A stretch of DNA of 64,000 nucleotides from Epiperipatus broadwayi (GCA_028023455.1 JAQFVV010000056.1:1302001-1366000); one strand, 5' to 3'; positions 11,180 through 23,819 are shown, numbered from the stretch's first letter. Notes: generated from the sequence alone by a model not told the origin. A program made the numbers and translations.

Positions 11180-12960
11180 ATTAAAAAATGAGCCCAACAT
11201 CTCATTAAAAAAGAGGATGTACAATGAATCATATTTACAATTTGGATTTACATTTTCTGCCAGTTACTATAATGAGCAACTACCTTTATGCTTATTATAC
11301 AATAAAACTTCAGCAGCCGATAGTGTGAAGCCTGCAAAATTAGAAAAAAAACATTTGGAAACAAAGCATGCTGTTTATTCAAGAAAGCCTATAGAATATA
11401 TTAAATTCATCAAGTCAAAGTACAAGTTTATTAAAAAAATATATTTCCATTCAGGAAAAATTCATGCTGGCATCTTATCAAGGATAATATTTAATTGCAA
11501 AACCATCTGGGGAAGAACTGGTTTTACCTGCTGTAGTGTAAATAACAAACTATTCATGGAAAAAAGTATCCAGTTGAATGAAAGAAAATTCCTCTTTCTA
11601 ATGATACAGTAACTAAAAGAATTTTGGAAATTACCAACCAATTTCAGCAACCTATTCAGAAAATCAAAGAAAGCCAAAATTTTTAATTCAGCTGGATTAG
11701 TTGACAGTCATTTGAAATTTGCCTCAATTCTTAATGTATATTAGATACTGTTATGATGGTAATATACATAAAGATTTATTGTTTTATTGGACAATGATCT
11801 GTTTGTTGTACAACAGGCAAAGATAATTTTTAAAAGTAAATGATTTTTTCAAGGAAGAAGGATTGAATTGAAACAACTGTATTAGTGTATGAACTCATGG
11901 AACAGCAGCGATGAAGAATCAGCATGTAGGATTTTTCGAAAAAGTTAAATATATGAAGAATGAGCAAATGGTTTTTACCCATTGTATGATCCATCGTGAA
12001 GCATTAGTAGATAAAAACCTATCTACTGATCTCAGTCTGGTGTTACAATATGCCATAAAAATTATCAATTTTACAAAATATGGTAGCATTAAATTGTAGA
12101 TTATTTACAATTTTATGCAAAGTTATGGAGTCAGATTATTCCATACAGAAGTTAGGTGGTTATCAAAGGGAAAAGCTATGGATTATTCCATACAGAAGTT
12201 AGGTGATTATCAAAGGAACAAGGTTTAAAATGACTAGTACAGCTGAAAGATAAAATTATTATATTTGTATCAGGAAAAAAATGTGATCTTTCTAATCTCT
12301 TTCACAATGAAGCTTGGGTTTGTAAATTGCATTATTTGTCTGATATATTTGAGAAATTAAATGAACTAAACATGTCTCTTCAAGGTGAGAATACAAACAT
12401 TTAAATTTTATATAACCATATGGAAGTCAAGTGTGTAGAATGGCACATTCAAAATGTTTTCAAGTACAAATTATTTTATTAGTGAAAATTATTTTGATAA
12501 TAATTCAATTTAAAAAAAGCATTATTGAGCATTTGTCATGTTTATACAAAAAATTGATACATATTTATCATCAGATAACAGTTCCCTTGGGTTCAAAATC
12601 CATTTCTAATAGAAATGGAACAAGTAAAACATTTGCCTATAAATGTGGAAAAAGAATTTACTGATCTCTGTTCTGATTTGATACTTAAAAAACGATTTTA
12701 GTAAACTGTCAATAAATTCTTTTTGGCTCACAATAAAGACAGATTATCCATTATTGTCTGAATTGGCAATAGTAATTTTTTGTCATTTGCTATTACTTAC
12801 TTGTGTGAAACACATTTTCATTAATGGTGAACATAAAAACTAAATAGTGAAATTGTTTTACCAGTATTGAAAACACTGTGAGATCTGCATTGCCAAAAAT
12901 TGAACCAAGATTACTTTTATTGTGCCTAAATAGGCATGCTCATCCATCACATTAAATTTA
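11180..12960 (+). pseudogene. hAT transposase remnant (ZBED/SCAND3-like)
   Basis: Starting at 11217 the frame opens with YNESYLQFGFT and then a BED-type zinc-finger region, PLCLLYNKT and HLETKH; the second Cys of the usual C-x2-C is Tyr (residue 28 of this frame), so the finger is damaged. Other frames continue the family in order: KPSGEELVLPAV near 11500, IPLSNDTVTKRILEI near 11600, then after a gap THGTAAMKNQHVGF at 11893-11935 (the segment following the second catalytic Asp in active hATs; here the expected Asp of T-D-G is His), THCMIHREALVDKNL, and HTEVRWLSKGKAM near 12145. The region around 12790-12830 resembles the start of the C-terminal dimerisation domain. Several frameshifts and stops plus a 47-bp internal duplication make it non-functional. 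The order and spacing of these blocks leave little doubt about the family. Confidence 0.85.
12134..12227 (+). repeat. 47-bp tandem duplication inside the hAT remnant
   Basis: GATTATTCCATACAGAAG followed by TTAGGTGRTTATCAAAGG occurs at 12134 and again at 12181. It duplicates part of the HTEVRW segment and shifts the reading frame, so it happened after insertion or contributed to inactivation. Confidence 0.9.
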
Positions 12961-13221
12961 ATTTTAATGTATTGTTAATATTGTTGTTTTTTTCGTTTTT
13001 TTTTTTTATGTTTTTTGTTTTTTGCAATGTTCTAAGTACTGCAGTCACTTTTATTAAATTTTTCATTCTTGTGATTATTTACACATATTTTTTCAAAGGT
13101 GGTTTATTACATTTATATAATAAAATATAAACTTCATATAATGTGCTGGGGGTCATTGGAAATTTTTAAATTTGAAAGGGGGTTGCTAAACTAAAAACAG
13201 TTAAAAACCATTGGTGTAAAT

Positions 13222-13480
13222 TAGTAGGTAATAGCACACACTTTTTTTATCCTGCTATTTTTGAAATATATATTGTTTTTATAAATATTAATGTATACAT
13301 ATCTATATAAATATTCAGTGACAATTTATAGTAAAGTGAGCATTGAATTTATATATGATAGAAATGGAAACAGACAAGTTTTGCTTGAACTGTCACTGTA
13401 AATGTATACATCTACTTTTTATGTTATGATATATTAAAATATGCATAGATCTACATATCTAAAAACTAGATGATATATAT
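13222..13480. other. Short A+T-rich spacer
   Basis: Lies between the hAT element and the tandem array; nothing recognised. Confidence 0.6.
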
Positions 13481-14745
13481 ATTGACTCTGACATTTATGT
13501 AAACAAATACGCTTGTTTGGAGGTCTTGGTAAAGCTCCATCTATTGATCATTAATACAAGCGATAGCAGGTTTTTAAGTATATAAAACTTGTTTTTGTTT
13601 TTCATAAATGTACCTTTAAAGTTTTCTTGCAATGATATAGATTGCAGAAGCTTTCACTATGTGGACAATCTGAACTGATATCAGACCCATATAGCTATCT
13701 AGTTTGATAGGCTGAGTTTGAAAACATTTAGGTGTCTAAAAAATTCATGCTTGCAAACTGATAGAAACGTTTTGCATAAACGCTTGGAGTTAATATTTAG
13801 GTCTAGTTTCTAACTTCTATCCCTCAGTGATGAGAGCAAATCAGCTGGAAATCAGCTGATCTGAAGGTGGAGCAAAATGAAAGAGACAGTGAATATTGAC
13901 TCTGACATTTATGTAAACAAATACGCTTGTTTGGAGGTCTTGGTAAAGCTCCATCTATTGATCATTAATACAAGCGATAGCAGGTTTTTACGTATATAAA
14001 ACTTGTTTTTGTTTTTCATAAATGTACCTTTAAAGTTTTCTTGCAATGATATAGATTGCAGAAGCTTTCACTATGTGGAGAATTTGAACTGATATCAGAC
14101 CCATATAGCTATCTAGTTTGATAGGCTGAGTTTGAAGACATTTAAGTGTCTAAAAAATTCATGCTTGCAAACTGATAGAAACATTTTGCATAAACGCTTG
14201 GAGTTAATATTTAAGTCTAGTTTCTAACTTCTATCCCTTACTGATGAGAGCAAATCAGCTTGAAATCAGCTGATCTGAGGGTGGAGCAAAATGAAAGAGA
14301 CAGTGAATATTGACTCTGACGTTTATGTAAACAAATATGCTTCTTTGGAGGTCTTGGTAAAGCTCCATCTATTGATCATTAATACAAGCGATAGCAGGTT
14401 TTTACGTATATAAAAATAGATATCTAGTTTGATAGGCTGAGTTTGAAGACATTTAGGTGTCCAAAAAATTCATGCTTACAAACTGATAGAAACGTTTTGC
14501 ATAAACGTTTGGAATTAATATTTAGGTCTAGTTTCTAACTTCTATCCCTCACTGATGAGAACAAATCAGCTTGAAATCAGCTGATCTGAGGGTGGAACAA
14601 AATGAAAGAGACAGTGAATATTGACTCTGACGTTTATGTAAACAAATACGCTTGTTTGGAGGTCTTGGTAAAGCTCCATCTATTGATCATTAATACAAGC
14701 GATAGCAGGTTTTTACGTATATAAAACTTGTTTTTGGTTTTCATA
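13481..14745 (+). repeat. Tandem array of a 414-bp unit, about three copies
   Basis: The block ATTGACTCTGACRTTTATGT begins at 13481, 13895, 14309 and 14620, giving two full 414-bp units, one unit shortened to 311 bp by an internal deletion, and a partial fourth. Each unit carries CTCCATCTATTGATCATTAA, an AAACTTGTTTTTGTTTTTCA block and an inverted-repeat-like AATCAGCT-TGAAATCAGCTGAT segment. Copies are nearly identical. The array is bounded on both sides by (AT)n (13470-13480 and 14744-14756). It is a diverged relative of the array at 43108-44240. No open frame is conserved between units. Confidence 0.92.
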
Positions 14746-17140
14746 TATATATATATACAGTAATTGTAGTTAATATCCTGTGTAATATACAAGTATACAT
14801 ATGTTGTACATGTTTATCGAGGCAAGATGTTTTAAATCTCACAACTAATCATTTATAATGAAATTTCTATGATCTGTACTAATAATCTGACCAAGTTATT
14901 TATAGTTGTTAACTTCTAATTCATAGATTAACAATATATTTTTTTCTGCGAAAACCCATTAACATTACTTTAATATTTTTAGTGTTTATTTTTAGTTCTA
15001 GTTTTTTACTTTTGTTTGATAATTCTTGCAACATTTCTTGAAGCTCTAAGTATTATTTACAAAAACTACTTCATTATTTGCAAAATCTATGTGATACAAA
15101 TAATTGACTTTTACTTTATTAACTGTCCATTTTAATCCACAAAATATTTGTTGTAAAACAGCTGTAAAAATTTTTTTGAAATATGGAATTACACTGCTAT
15201 ACAACTTTCTCTGTGTTAATTTCCTAACTATCAGCTTGTAATCTAATGCATTGTTATTGCATTTTGATATATATACTTCAGAATTTCTTAATGATCCTAA
15301 ACTTTCTGCATGTGTAATGTTTGTAGAATCAAATGTCTTTTTGTAATCTATAAATCAACATCGAGGACTCTAGAAATAATTATAAGCAGAAAGAAGCAGA
15401 CACCTATTCTAATTTGCATAGCATTAATTCTTAACAATATGCAAATTAGCAGAAGTATTAAAATTGTCTATAAAACTTCTAATGAAAGGGAGAAGGAGGC
15501 AAAAGTAAAGTGAAAAGTAGACTAGTGAAACTCGAAGAGTAGAGTGAAAACTTCTAGTGTATTGTAGACCAGTTATACCAATAGAAAAGAGATTCTATCA
15601 AATTCAATTAGACTGACTTTAGGTAGAAGTAAGTAGCAAAGTACTTATTACAATTGCTAGTGAACGACCGTTTGAAATTATGGGAATTAAATGACTACTG
15701 TGAAGGAAGCGAATAGTTATTAAAATTAAGACTTTTAATAAATCGTGGAAATGGAATTTAGTTTTATCTGTTTCAATTAACCAGTCATCAAACTACTAAT
15801 TATTATTACTAAAATATATATTATTATGAGTGAATAAACTCATTTAAGTTGTAAAATAAAATTTGTGTTTTCAATGAAAATATGGGAATAAGATTGGGAT
15901 TTACATCATGCACACACATATATATATATCGTATTACATTCATTTGATCTCGATTTTTTTCATTGATTAAATAGAATTTCTTTTTAAAAGTATAAATAAA
16001 TTGTAGGTTAATGTGCTCTTTTGATATTTCCTATCTTATTGTTGGCATAAGGAATTTTTGCTTCATTGCACTTATGTTTTAAAAAAGTGAGAGAAAGAAT
16101 TAAAAAAGGTAATTCTACAAGCTTTAATGATGTATTCAAGATCTTGTCTAAACTCCAGAATGCTTCGAATTATCACTTCAATTTTCTTTGAAAGATTAAA
16201 ATTAAGAGCTAAAGGAACTTAACTTTCATAAGTTCCACTTGGTAAAAATAAATCTATATATTTTAAAAATTTATTTTCAGGTAGGGTTTATTTGGAATTC
16301 ATTATCTTCTATTTAACAGTTGGTATGAATAAAATATTCTTGTTATATTAAATTTTTTGCTGCCGCTTTCATGTTGAGATGCTAAATTAAAATAATTGGG
16401 GGGAGGGTAATTAGCAGGCTGTTGGCAATGATCAATTGTTATTATTTTATTGCAACAATTTGTTGCCTAATTACTTTATTTAACTTGGCCTGAAACCTTA
16501 ATATAGTTATTTAGTATTGTGCCAGTCAAAATCGTGTATTCATTCAACAAGACCAATAATCCAAGGAAAAGTATCTTGAATCCAACCATGCACAAGATAC
16601 ATATGTCAGGACAAGGATGAATCCTAACCTATTTGCCTAAACTATTGCCTCTCTGACTAATGGATAACGTTTGTGATGACACTAGCAGTGCTTGGTTTTA
16701 TTCCGTCCCAGCTGGAGGTCATGGTTCACATGGAGACTCAAAATAATAAAAGGGTTTATATGAAAATTTAATGATTTAATGGATTCTGATGATTGCAGAA
16801 CAGTACAGATATGATTTGATCGATTACTAATGGTTTGAACCGTAATAATGATAATTCTTTATGGCAACATTATAAAGAAGTGAATTTACATCAAATAAAT
16901 ATTATAAACAAATACAGTAATTAACCTTAGAGATTGGGAGTGATGACAAACTAAGCTTATTTAAATAACAATATTATAGGAATTTATTAAGGAATTTAGT
17001 ACAAAATAAGTTAAGTCTTTGTTTATACAACTTGGTTTTTTTGTTTTTTAATTCGGTTTGATGCGGCTTTGACAAACAATATATAGGTTTGTTAATTGGT
17101 CAGCCAAAACCAATCTGCAATAAAATATTATTAGCCCTCT
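14746..17140. other. A+T-rich stretch, nothing recognised
   Basis: A 67-codon open frame at 15310-15513 has no motif and is not supported as a gene. The part at 16560-16740 is less A+T-rich than its surroundings but matches nothing I recognise and is not repeated elsewhere in the window. Confidence 0.6.
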
Positions 17141-17740
17141 TCAAGATATTACAAATAAATCTGTTTTATATATATATTACAAGACATGAAAGTTGGGCAT
17201 TTAAAACACTAATACATTTAAAATCATTTGTATATAATGAGTGTGGGAAGCAAAATAGTTCTTAAATAAATAATTGACAATTATACAGTCAGATTTAATT
17301 AATTACGAAATTTGTTTGTGAAGGACGGGTCATCATGGCAGAGAGCATTTCAGGTTTGCTAAATAAAGATATAATGATGAAGAAGGCAGTATGCTATCAT
17401 AGATTACAACAAAAATAAATGAGGTCTGTTATGAACCTCTGGGTGGCTTTGCTAAAGGAAATTCCTAGTAAATGCAACTAGATGATGAGAAATGCTGGCC
17501 CTCCAGCCAAAGCATATCTCTAAATAATCATAATAATATTTTGATGTGCTGGACTTTCCATACACATCTTAAATGGCAATTCCCAAAAATGGATCCCTTG
17601 GTATGAATTACGTCTACTTTGAGGGAGTGTGAAAGATTGGATTGTTCATAGTTAAATTTCCGAAGGTCCTGATGAGTAAGTAGCAAGCAAAATAATAAAT
17701 GAATGGTTGTAGATATAAAAAAAAAAACATTAATGCCTTA
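17141..17740. other. Unclassified stretch with a richer-composition island
   Basis: About 17320-17660 is noticeably less A+T-rich. A short frame there (MAESISGLLNKDIMMKK) is closed by stops, and nothing in it could be assigned to a family. Possibly an old repeat. Confidence 0.4.
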
Positions 17741-17741
17741 G

Positions 17742-17804
17742 ACATATATATATATATATATATATAGATAGATATATAGATATAATATATATAGATAGAT
17801 AGAG

Positions 17805-17835
<31 letters not shown>

Positions 17836-17847
17836 TAGATAGATAGT
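17742..17847. repeat. Compound microsatellite (TA)n-(GATA)n-(GA)n
   Basis: Runs of TA grade into GATA and GAGA units. A minus-strand frame across it encodes only Ile/Tyr/Ser/Leu repeats, a product of the microsatellite. Confidence 0.95.
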
Positions 17848-19555
17848 GTATCACTAACAAAATTAATCAATGAATTCCTGATTAAAATAATCAGTTCCCT
17901 GATGTCGATAAAAAGTCCCCACAAATCTTAGTCCACTAATGAATGAATCATAAATATAATATATATATTTAAAAAAATAATTAACTAAAATATAAATTGT
18001 TTTCCACACTTCACAAATATTTCATTTATTAATAAGTTCTTAAATAGTTTATCAAAGATTACAAAATAAGACTGTTTTTAATTAACATAGACAGGCATTG
18101 AATATCAAACTAATAAATTGTAAATCATAATTTTAATATTTTTCTGACAAATGAAATATATGTATGAAATATATACTGAGAAAATTCTATGATAAATTTT
18201 ACTTAATTGATTCATTAAAATTATTTATTCTTTCAGAAATAATTACAGGGCTATTTTAAATTGGAGGTAATAGTAAGATACTTTTAAAATAAATCATTCA
18301 AAATAAATTTATAATGATATACAAAACTAAACGAGCTTTCTATTAATTAATTTATGGGAAGTAAGTCACCTGTAATGATTTTTAAGTAAAAAAAAATAAG
18401 AGGGAGAGGATTTAAAATTAGTTTCTCATTGAGTTTTGTACTTGGAAATTTCAGTAAGTCAAATATTCTAAATAAACCAAAAATTAATTTAAATTTTGCC
18501 ACATCAAAATAATATGAGATTTTTTAGAAGAATTGATATTTTAAATTTAAGAGACAAATTAAAATACGCATTTTAAACCAAGCCATATAAACATTACATA
18601 TATATATAAAATATAAATTAATATTGATTTGGAAAACAAGTAAGATAGAATCAATGGCTTGAGGCGAATTGGACGTTACCTCAGAATCAATCAGTAGGCA
18701 TTCCATGGCTTGAAATCATTTATACAGTCAGATCATTTGCAGGCTTCTTTGACACAGACAGACTCCGGCTAGATGTTGAAAGCACTGGAAAGGTATTGAT
18801 GAGCTGGTGGGACAGAGCTCCGGAAAGCAATGGTTGATCTTTTAGCCAGTCATTCTGTAGGCATGATGTACTATATCTCTAAACTACTATCTTCAGATAA
18901 AACTTAACAAATAATTAATTAATCCTCCTTATCAAATTTTCCACTATTTATATGTTCTGGTCTTTATCTATAGGATTGAATCTACAGTGACAACTGCCAA
19001 TTGCAATCACTCTAAATGTTTCTCTGAGGTTGTTGCCTGCTTTGGAGGGAAATCTATAATTCTGCATGAACATGCCCCAAGGGTTGATTTGCTAATTACA
19101 AAACAACAACAAGCATATTAAGTTTATCAGTCATTGTACTAACAAAATCTATTTAATTAAGGTTTAGATTAACAAAAATGTAGATTTTATTCAGAAAAAT
19201 TTTAGGAATTTGGTACAATGACTTTCAAACTTATATTTGATATAAACCTAAATAGAAATTTACAAAACATTTCATACAAATCTTACATTGTTTAAATAAT
19301 TGATTCTCAAATGTACATTGATTAAAAGATAAATATAAAATGTTACCAACTGATTTAATTGAAGAAAATGAACTTGAATAAAGAATTTGAAATATTTGTA
19401 ACATTTTATAGATATCAAGGATTCAATTCAATTTAATAAAATAAACATAGTATATATTTTTACAAATATAAAATAATAAACTAATATAAAAAGGTTAGTT
19501 TTAATTATAAAATAAGATTAATGAAATATAAAAGATTATAATATTGCTTAAAATA
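17848..19555. other. A+T-rich stretch with an unassigned island
   Basis: About 18735-19080 is less A+T-rich (for example CACAGACAGACTCCGGCTAG) and may be an old repeat, but no reading frame or structure identifies it. The rest is featureless. Confidence 0.5.
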
Positions 19556-19589
19556 TTCTACCACCTAATATGAGATGGGTGTCAGTTAA

Positions 19590-19810
19590 TAAGGATTGGG
19601 TTCAAACCCAGACTAGTGCTGATGACATTGGCACTAGGTGAAGCAGAAATTTGTACTATATTTCCAGCTTCAGTATTGAGTAGTATGTATTTACATATTT
19701 TCGTTATTCAGTCGCAAACTTGTCATTGTATATCAACCGCACACAGCTATGAGTATGAAGCCATGGAGCTTTGAAAGCGCTAAGCTTTAGATAAATTATT
19801 AATAAATATA
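19590..19810 (+). mobile_element. Penelope-like 3' tail with a tRNA B-box-like start
   Basis: The stretch TTTGAAAGCGCTAAGCTTTA near 19770, followed by an (ATTAATAAATA)-type tail, matches the ends of the Penelope-like fragments at about 45020-45050 (CTCCTGAAAGCACTTAGCTT) and 50308-50330 (GGGCTCCGAAAGCGCTAAG). The upstream part contains GGGTTCAAACCCAG, a strong Pol III B-box match, near 19600, so a SINE that borrowed the Penelope-type tail is also possible. No protein-coding part is present here. Confidence 0.5.
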
Positions 19811-20545
19811 ACTTCTTTAATGAGCATTAAAAGTGCATAATTATTGATATTATATGCATATATTGTAAAATATAACAATATTTTATAATAAATTACTAGA
19901 AGACAAAAATTAGGGAATATTGAAAAAAGTAGGCTCTGCTCAGCAAACTAATCAGCTGATCAATATTCATCATTAAATTTCTAATTTTTTTTACAATTAT
20001 AGTTTATTGTGATCACAATCTATTTTATTTCAATGTATTTATTTTTTACAAATTGAATTAATACTAGCATCATTTTTTAATTATATATTTTCATTCTTTG
20101 TCGTACATGGATATGCTTGATGCTAAATGTAATTCATTATGATACTAGGTCGAATGAGTTAATGTAAATTATGTCATTCATGATTGTGTTTAAAATTATA
20201 ATTTAAGGAATAGTAGTGAGTAAAATCAATAAATAGTATTTGTCAATTTTAGTTATCAATTTGAAATGACTTGAGGGTTAATTAATAGCATTTCTTTTCT
20301 GTGTTCTAGTTTCAAGTAATTATATATAATGTTTAAAAATGTGAAGTTGCAAATGTATTTTATAAATAATAATGGTAAAAGAGTATTATGCTGATCTTAA
20401 GGCTGTCACTATACTTAAGAAAGATATATCAAAAACATTTTGAAATAGTAATATCCATTATTCTCTGACAATTTTTTTGTTAGATACAACTTTTAATAAT
20501 TGTCTTATCACTGTAATTTTTTTCAGACTTATCACAGTTATTTAC
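19811..20545. other. A+T-rich stretch, nothing recognised
   Basis: Stop-filled in all frames, no repeats seen. Confidence 0.6.
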
Positions 20546-20895
20546 AGAGGCAACAGCAAGAAAGAAAGAGAATATAAAATGGAAAAAAATATACTTACCA
20601 ATATATCATACCTCAGATATATTTATGATAATTTTATCATATTTTACACTTCGATCATTACTGTGAATTCTGGTGAACTATTTGTTCAGATAGACTTTTT
20701 ATTGATAACTCACATTTATTTGTAGAGGCAACAGCAAGAAAGGAAGAGAATATAAAATGGAAAAAACTCACTAATTATACTTACCTATATATCATACCTC
20801 AGATACATCCATACTTCACACTTTGATCATTGCTATGAATTCTGATAAACTATTTGTTAAGATAGACTTTTTCATTGATAACTCAGATGATGCTA
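20546..20895 (+). repeat. 178-bp tandem duplication
   Basis: AGAGGCAACAGCAAGAAAGR begins at 20546 and 20724, and homology continues through ATATCATACCTCAGATA and TAGACTTTTT. The second copy has small deletions. The 82-codon open frame 20477-20725 ends at the junction and is not conserved in copy two. Confidence 0.88.
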
Positions 20896-22140
20896 TGTAA
20901 TTTAATAATCAAATATGTACCATGAGATACTTGAGTATCAGAAATGACAGATTGGGTTTCAGTCCAGTAGCATTTGCTCTTTAGTTTGTTGTTATACTGC
21001 TGCACTAAATCATACAAGGAGAAAATATGAGGGTTGTTTTATATTTTTCTTTTATACAAAAGAAAAAAGATTCTTCTAAGATTAGCTTGTCTTGTTGCTC
21101 ACATAGATGACTATTTATTTAAAAATAACTCACAAATTAAGTAGAAGCATATTTTTAATTGAAATATTTTAGGAAAAATAAATAAATTTTCATTTGCAGA
21201 CAAATTCAAAATAGACTATGTGCAAAAAATATATATTTATTAACGTAATCAATTCTGGAAGGAAATATTTCACTGGAATTTAATAGATTCCTTCTCAATT
21301 TTTAGCATAATCTGAAATACTGATCCATATGATAATATGCCTATATTTCAGATTTTCTCAGATTATCTGCATAAATCAAATATTTTTTAAAAAGTCTGCA
21401 GATATTGAAATTATAGCAAAATTATTTTTTTTTATTAAAACAATCATATCATTGGTGATTGAAGGAGATCACATGACATTTTAGCACCATAATGGCAGAT
21501 TGAGTATTTACTACCTCAATTCAATTAATTTAAATTGAATGGAGTCAATCTTGAAAACTTCAGCTCCTAATATATTTCATTGATTTACATAGTGCCCAGT
21601 TTTGACATTTTCTATGATGATTAAAATGAAATAGATGCATAGCATAGACATTTTGTTGAAGTCATACATGATTCACTATGTTGGATATGTTTTATTATAG
21701 CTCTGTCAGTTTTTCAAAATTTCGACACATACAATAATTTCTCTAAAAATCACTGATACCAGATAGTACTTTTCCTTCTTCAAAATAAACCCATGCCCAT
21801 TAAGTTATAACTAATAGAATTTACAAGACTTTATTAGAAATTACTCATGCATTATTGAACTCAAGGATACAAGACACATTGTTGAAATGAGACTAAAGTA
21901 CTAACTTTTCAGTAACCAATCATAAACAGTTGAATTCAAATACTGCAGTCATGAAACTGGATGCACGTCAAAATGCTTATGATTTATTGATAATTTTTTA
22001 ATGTGCCAAGACATGATAGCACTGGATTATATGTATTCTCATTTAATTCATTTCATTGTGTAAAGCATTCCTCATTTTAAAAAAAAATATATGTATATGA
22101 TTAGCAACTCACAGATAATATGACATTTAAGCATCTGAAG
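20896..22140. other. A+T-rich stretch, nothing recognised
   Basis: No coding remnant or repeat that I can support. Confidence 0.6.
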
Positions 22141-22335
22141 AGATATATTGAACATTGATCCAGGAATTTATAACCCTCACATCAATCACTTTACTATTTA
22201 TTGCATAAGTGAAAATAGCTGAAAGATTATTGTTCATAGAATCATAAGATATATTGAACATTGATCCAGGAATTTATAACCCTCACATCAATCAATTTAC
22301 TATTTATTGCATAAGTGAAAATAGAATCATAAGAT
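22141..22335 (+). repeat. 107-bp tandem duplication
   Basis: AGATATATTGAACATTGATC and the following block to TTGCATAAGTGAAAATAG begin at 22141 and 22248; copies are almost identical. It lies directly upstream of the 1.47-kb element copy. Confidence 0.9.
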
Positions 22336-22351
22336 ATTTGATCATCTATGT

Positions 22352-23819
22352 ATTATAATGATCCGAAAGAAAGTGGAGGAAGCAGCCTTACCGCATCTGC
22401 ACTACATCTAGGCATTTGAACCTAGAAAATTTATAAAGTAGGCAGATACGTGCTGTTAAGATTCCACTTTATTTAAATATTTAGACCGTTAGCCCATTGT
22501 CACTAGCTCAGTGGAGATGCAGAGATAATAATATATAACTTGTTTAATTTGAAGTTAAATATAAAAAATAAAAGCCACTGCCAGTAATTAACACACAAAC
22601 ATTTATTTACACACATATAAATTTTGAATCATTTTAAATTTTGAGGAATAACATTATTATTTTAAAATTTTAAATCATCCACACAGATGAAATTTATATT
22701 TATTTTAAGATTGTCGAGTATGAATAAACTACATAGATTTGCATTTGAAAAGAAAATATTCTATCCTTATTTAACCTTAGGCCAAAAGTTCGCAGTCAAA
22801 CCAGCGTCAATCCATCTGATACATTGATGTATTCAATGTAACATGAATACGGCAGCACAAATATAGGTTAAGAGAAGAAATTGACTCTTGTCCAGATAGG
22901 AATACTACATCTATCTGACGAGAAGAGCAATAAAAAAAACTCCATAGGAAGGGACCATGGTCTCCATCTTATTATCCCTTCCAATAGGCAAACAGGGGGT
23001 GTGCGGCGTATAAAGCGATTCTGCCCATAGCGAATCTTGTACTACATCTACTAATTACACCAATATATCCAATCCATTGACCTAATTCAACTACAGAGCG
23101 AATAACCTAAGATTACCCTTCCCTAATATAACTTTACAAATTTATATAGCCATTCATGCCCGACTTAAATTTAACATTTATATAAATTCGCACAGATGAA
23201 TTTTATATAAGTTTGTTTTTTAATGTTGAGCATAGATCGATTACATAGTTTACACACTCAAAAACATTTCAAAATAAACATAAATGATCAAAACATAAAG
23301 TCATTGATGTAACTGCATAGGGAATTTATAAGAAACCCAATGGCATTCATCATAAGATGCCGCATTAACACCAATAACTAAAAAGACATCCGAATAAATA
23401 CATTTTAGATATTCAATGTAAGATAGCATTATTTACCGAATGTCTATATATTTTAATCAAATATGAAAACAAAAACATTAATAAATGTGAACGAATCTAT
23501 GCAAGCATCTATGCCCAACTTAAATTTAATGCATTTAGTAATTTATACAATACAAAAAATAATAATAATAAAAAAAAGAAAATGGAAATGATTTTTTTAG
23601 CAAACTTAAATATATAAAATTTAAACATTAATTATTAATTTGGAAAGTCAGATTAAAGTTCATTTAAAAAAAAAAACAATTATGTTTAGCTTGTTAAATC
23701 TTTAAAGTTCTTAATTATTTGTATTAAAATTTTTCCGTTTACACCTTACAGTAGAAGAGCTCCTGGTTCTTCTGGAGGTAGCCTTAGCTGATTCCATTTC
23801 GGTATCACAGTCATTTCAT
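22352..23819 (+). mobile_element. Unclassified ~1.47-kb element, copy 1
   Basis: This segment and 57930-59404 share the same start (ATTATAATGRTCCGAAA), the same end (TATCACAGTCATTTCAT) and near-continuous similarity between, with small indels; outside these points the sequences differ. No terminal inverted repeat or LTR is visible and no frame is shared, so it is probably non-autonomous. Near its left end ATCTGC-ACTAC pairs with GTAG-GCAGAT around an inner TCTAGG / CCTAGA hairpin whose complement reads GGTTCAAATGCC, similar to a tRNA T-arm and Pol III B box. This copy lacks a block (around GGAAGACCGGTCTGA) present in copy 2. Confidence 0.8.

Larger units (their letters stand above)
9491..13213 (+). 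mobile_element. hAT transposon, decayed, with both ends
   Basis: The left end reads CAATGATTTTTGAAGTGG. The inverted right end reads CAATGGTTTTTAACTG, and the two share the CARTGRTTTTTnA pattern related to the CAGTGGTTCTCAA ends of many hAT elements. Immediately outside are GTTTACAT (9483-9490) and GTGTAAAT (13214-13221), which match at 6 of 8 positions and are spaced as an 8-bp hAT target-site duplication. The plus strand inside carries a ZBED/SCAND3-type hAT transposase remnant. The element is about 3.7 kb, inflated by a nested inverted-repeat element near its left end. The many stops and the diverged target duplication mark an old copy. Confidence 0.8.

Noticed and set aside
13481-14745. 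CRISPR-like regular repeats
   Set aside because: Units are 414 bp and repeated over their whole length, with no spacer diversity, in a eukaryotic context.
15310-15513. 67-codon open frame
   Set aside because: No recognised motif, no support from context.
17730-17924. Minus-strand frame rich in Ile-Tyr-Leu-Ser
   Set aside because: It is the translation of the (TA)n/(GATA)n microsatellite.
22352-23819. LTR of a retrotransposon
   Set aside because: No TG...CA ends, no polypurine tract or primer site nearby, and the second copy is 35 kb away without coding sequence between that would fit one element.
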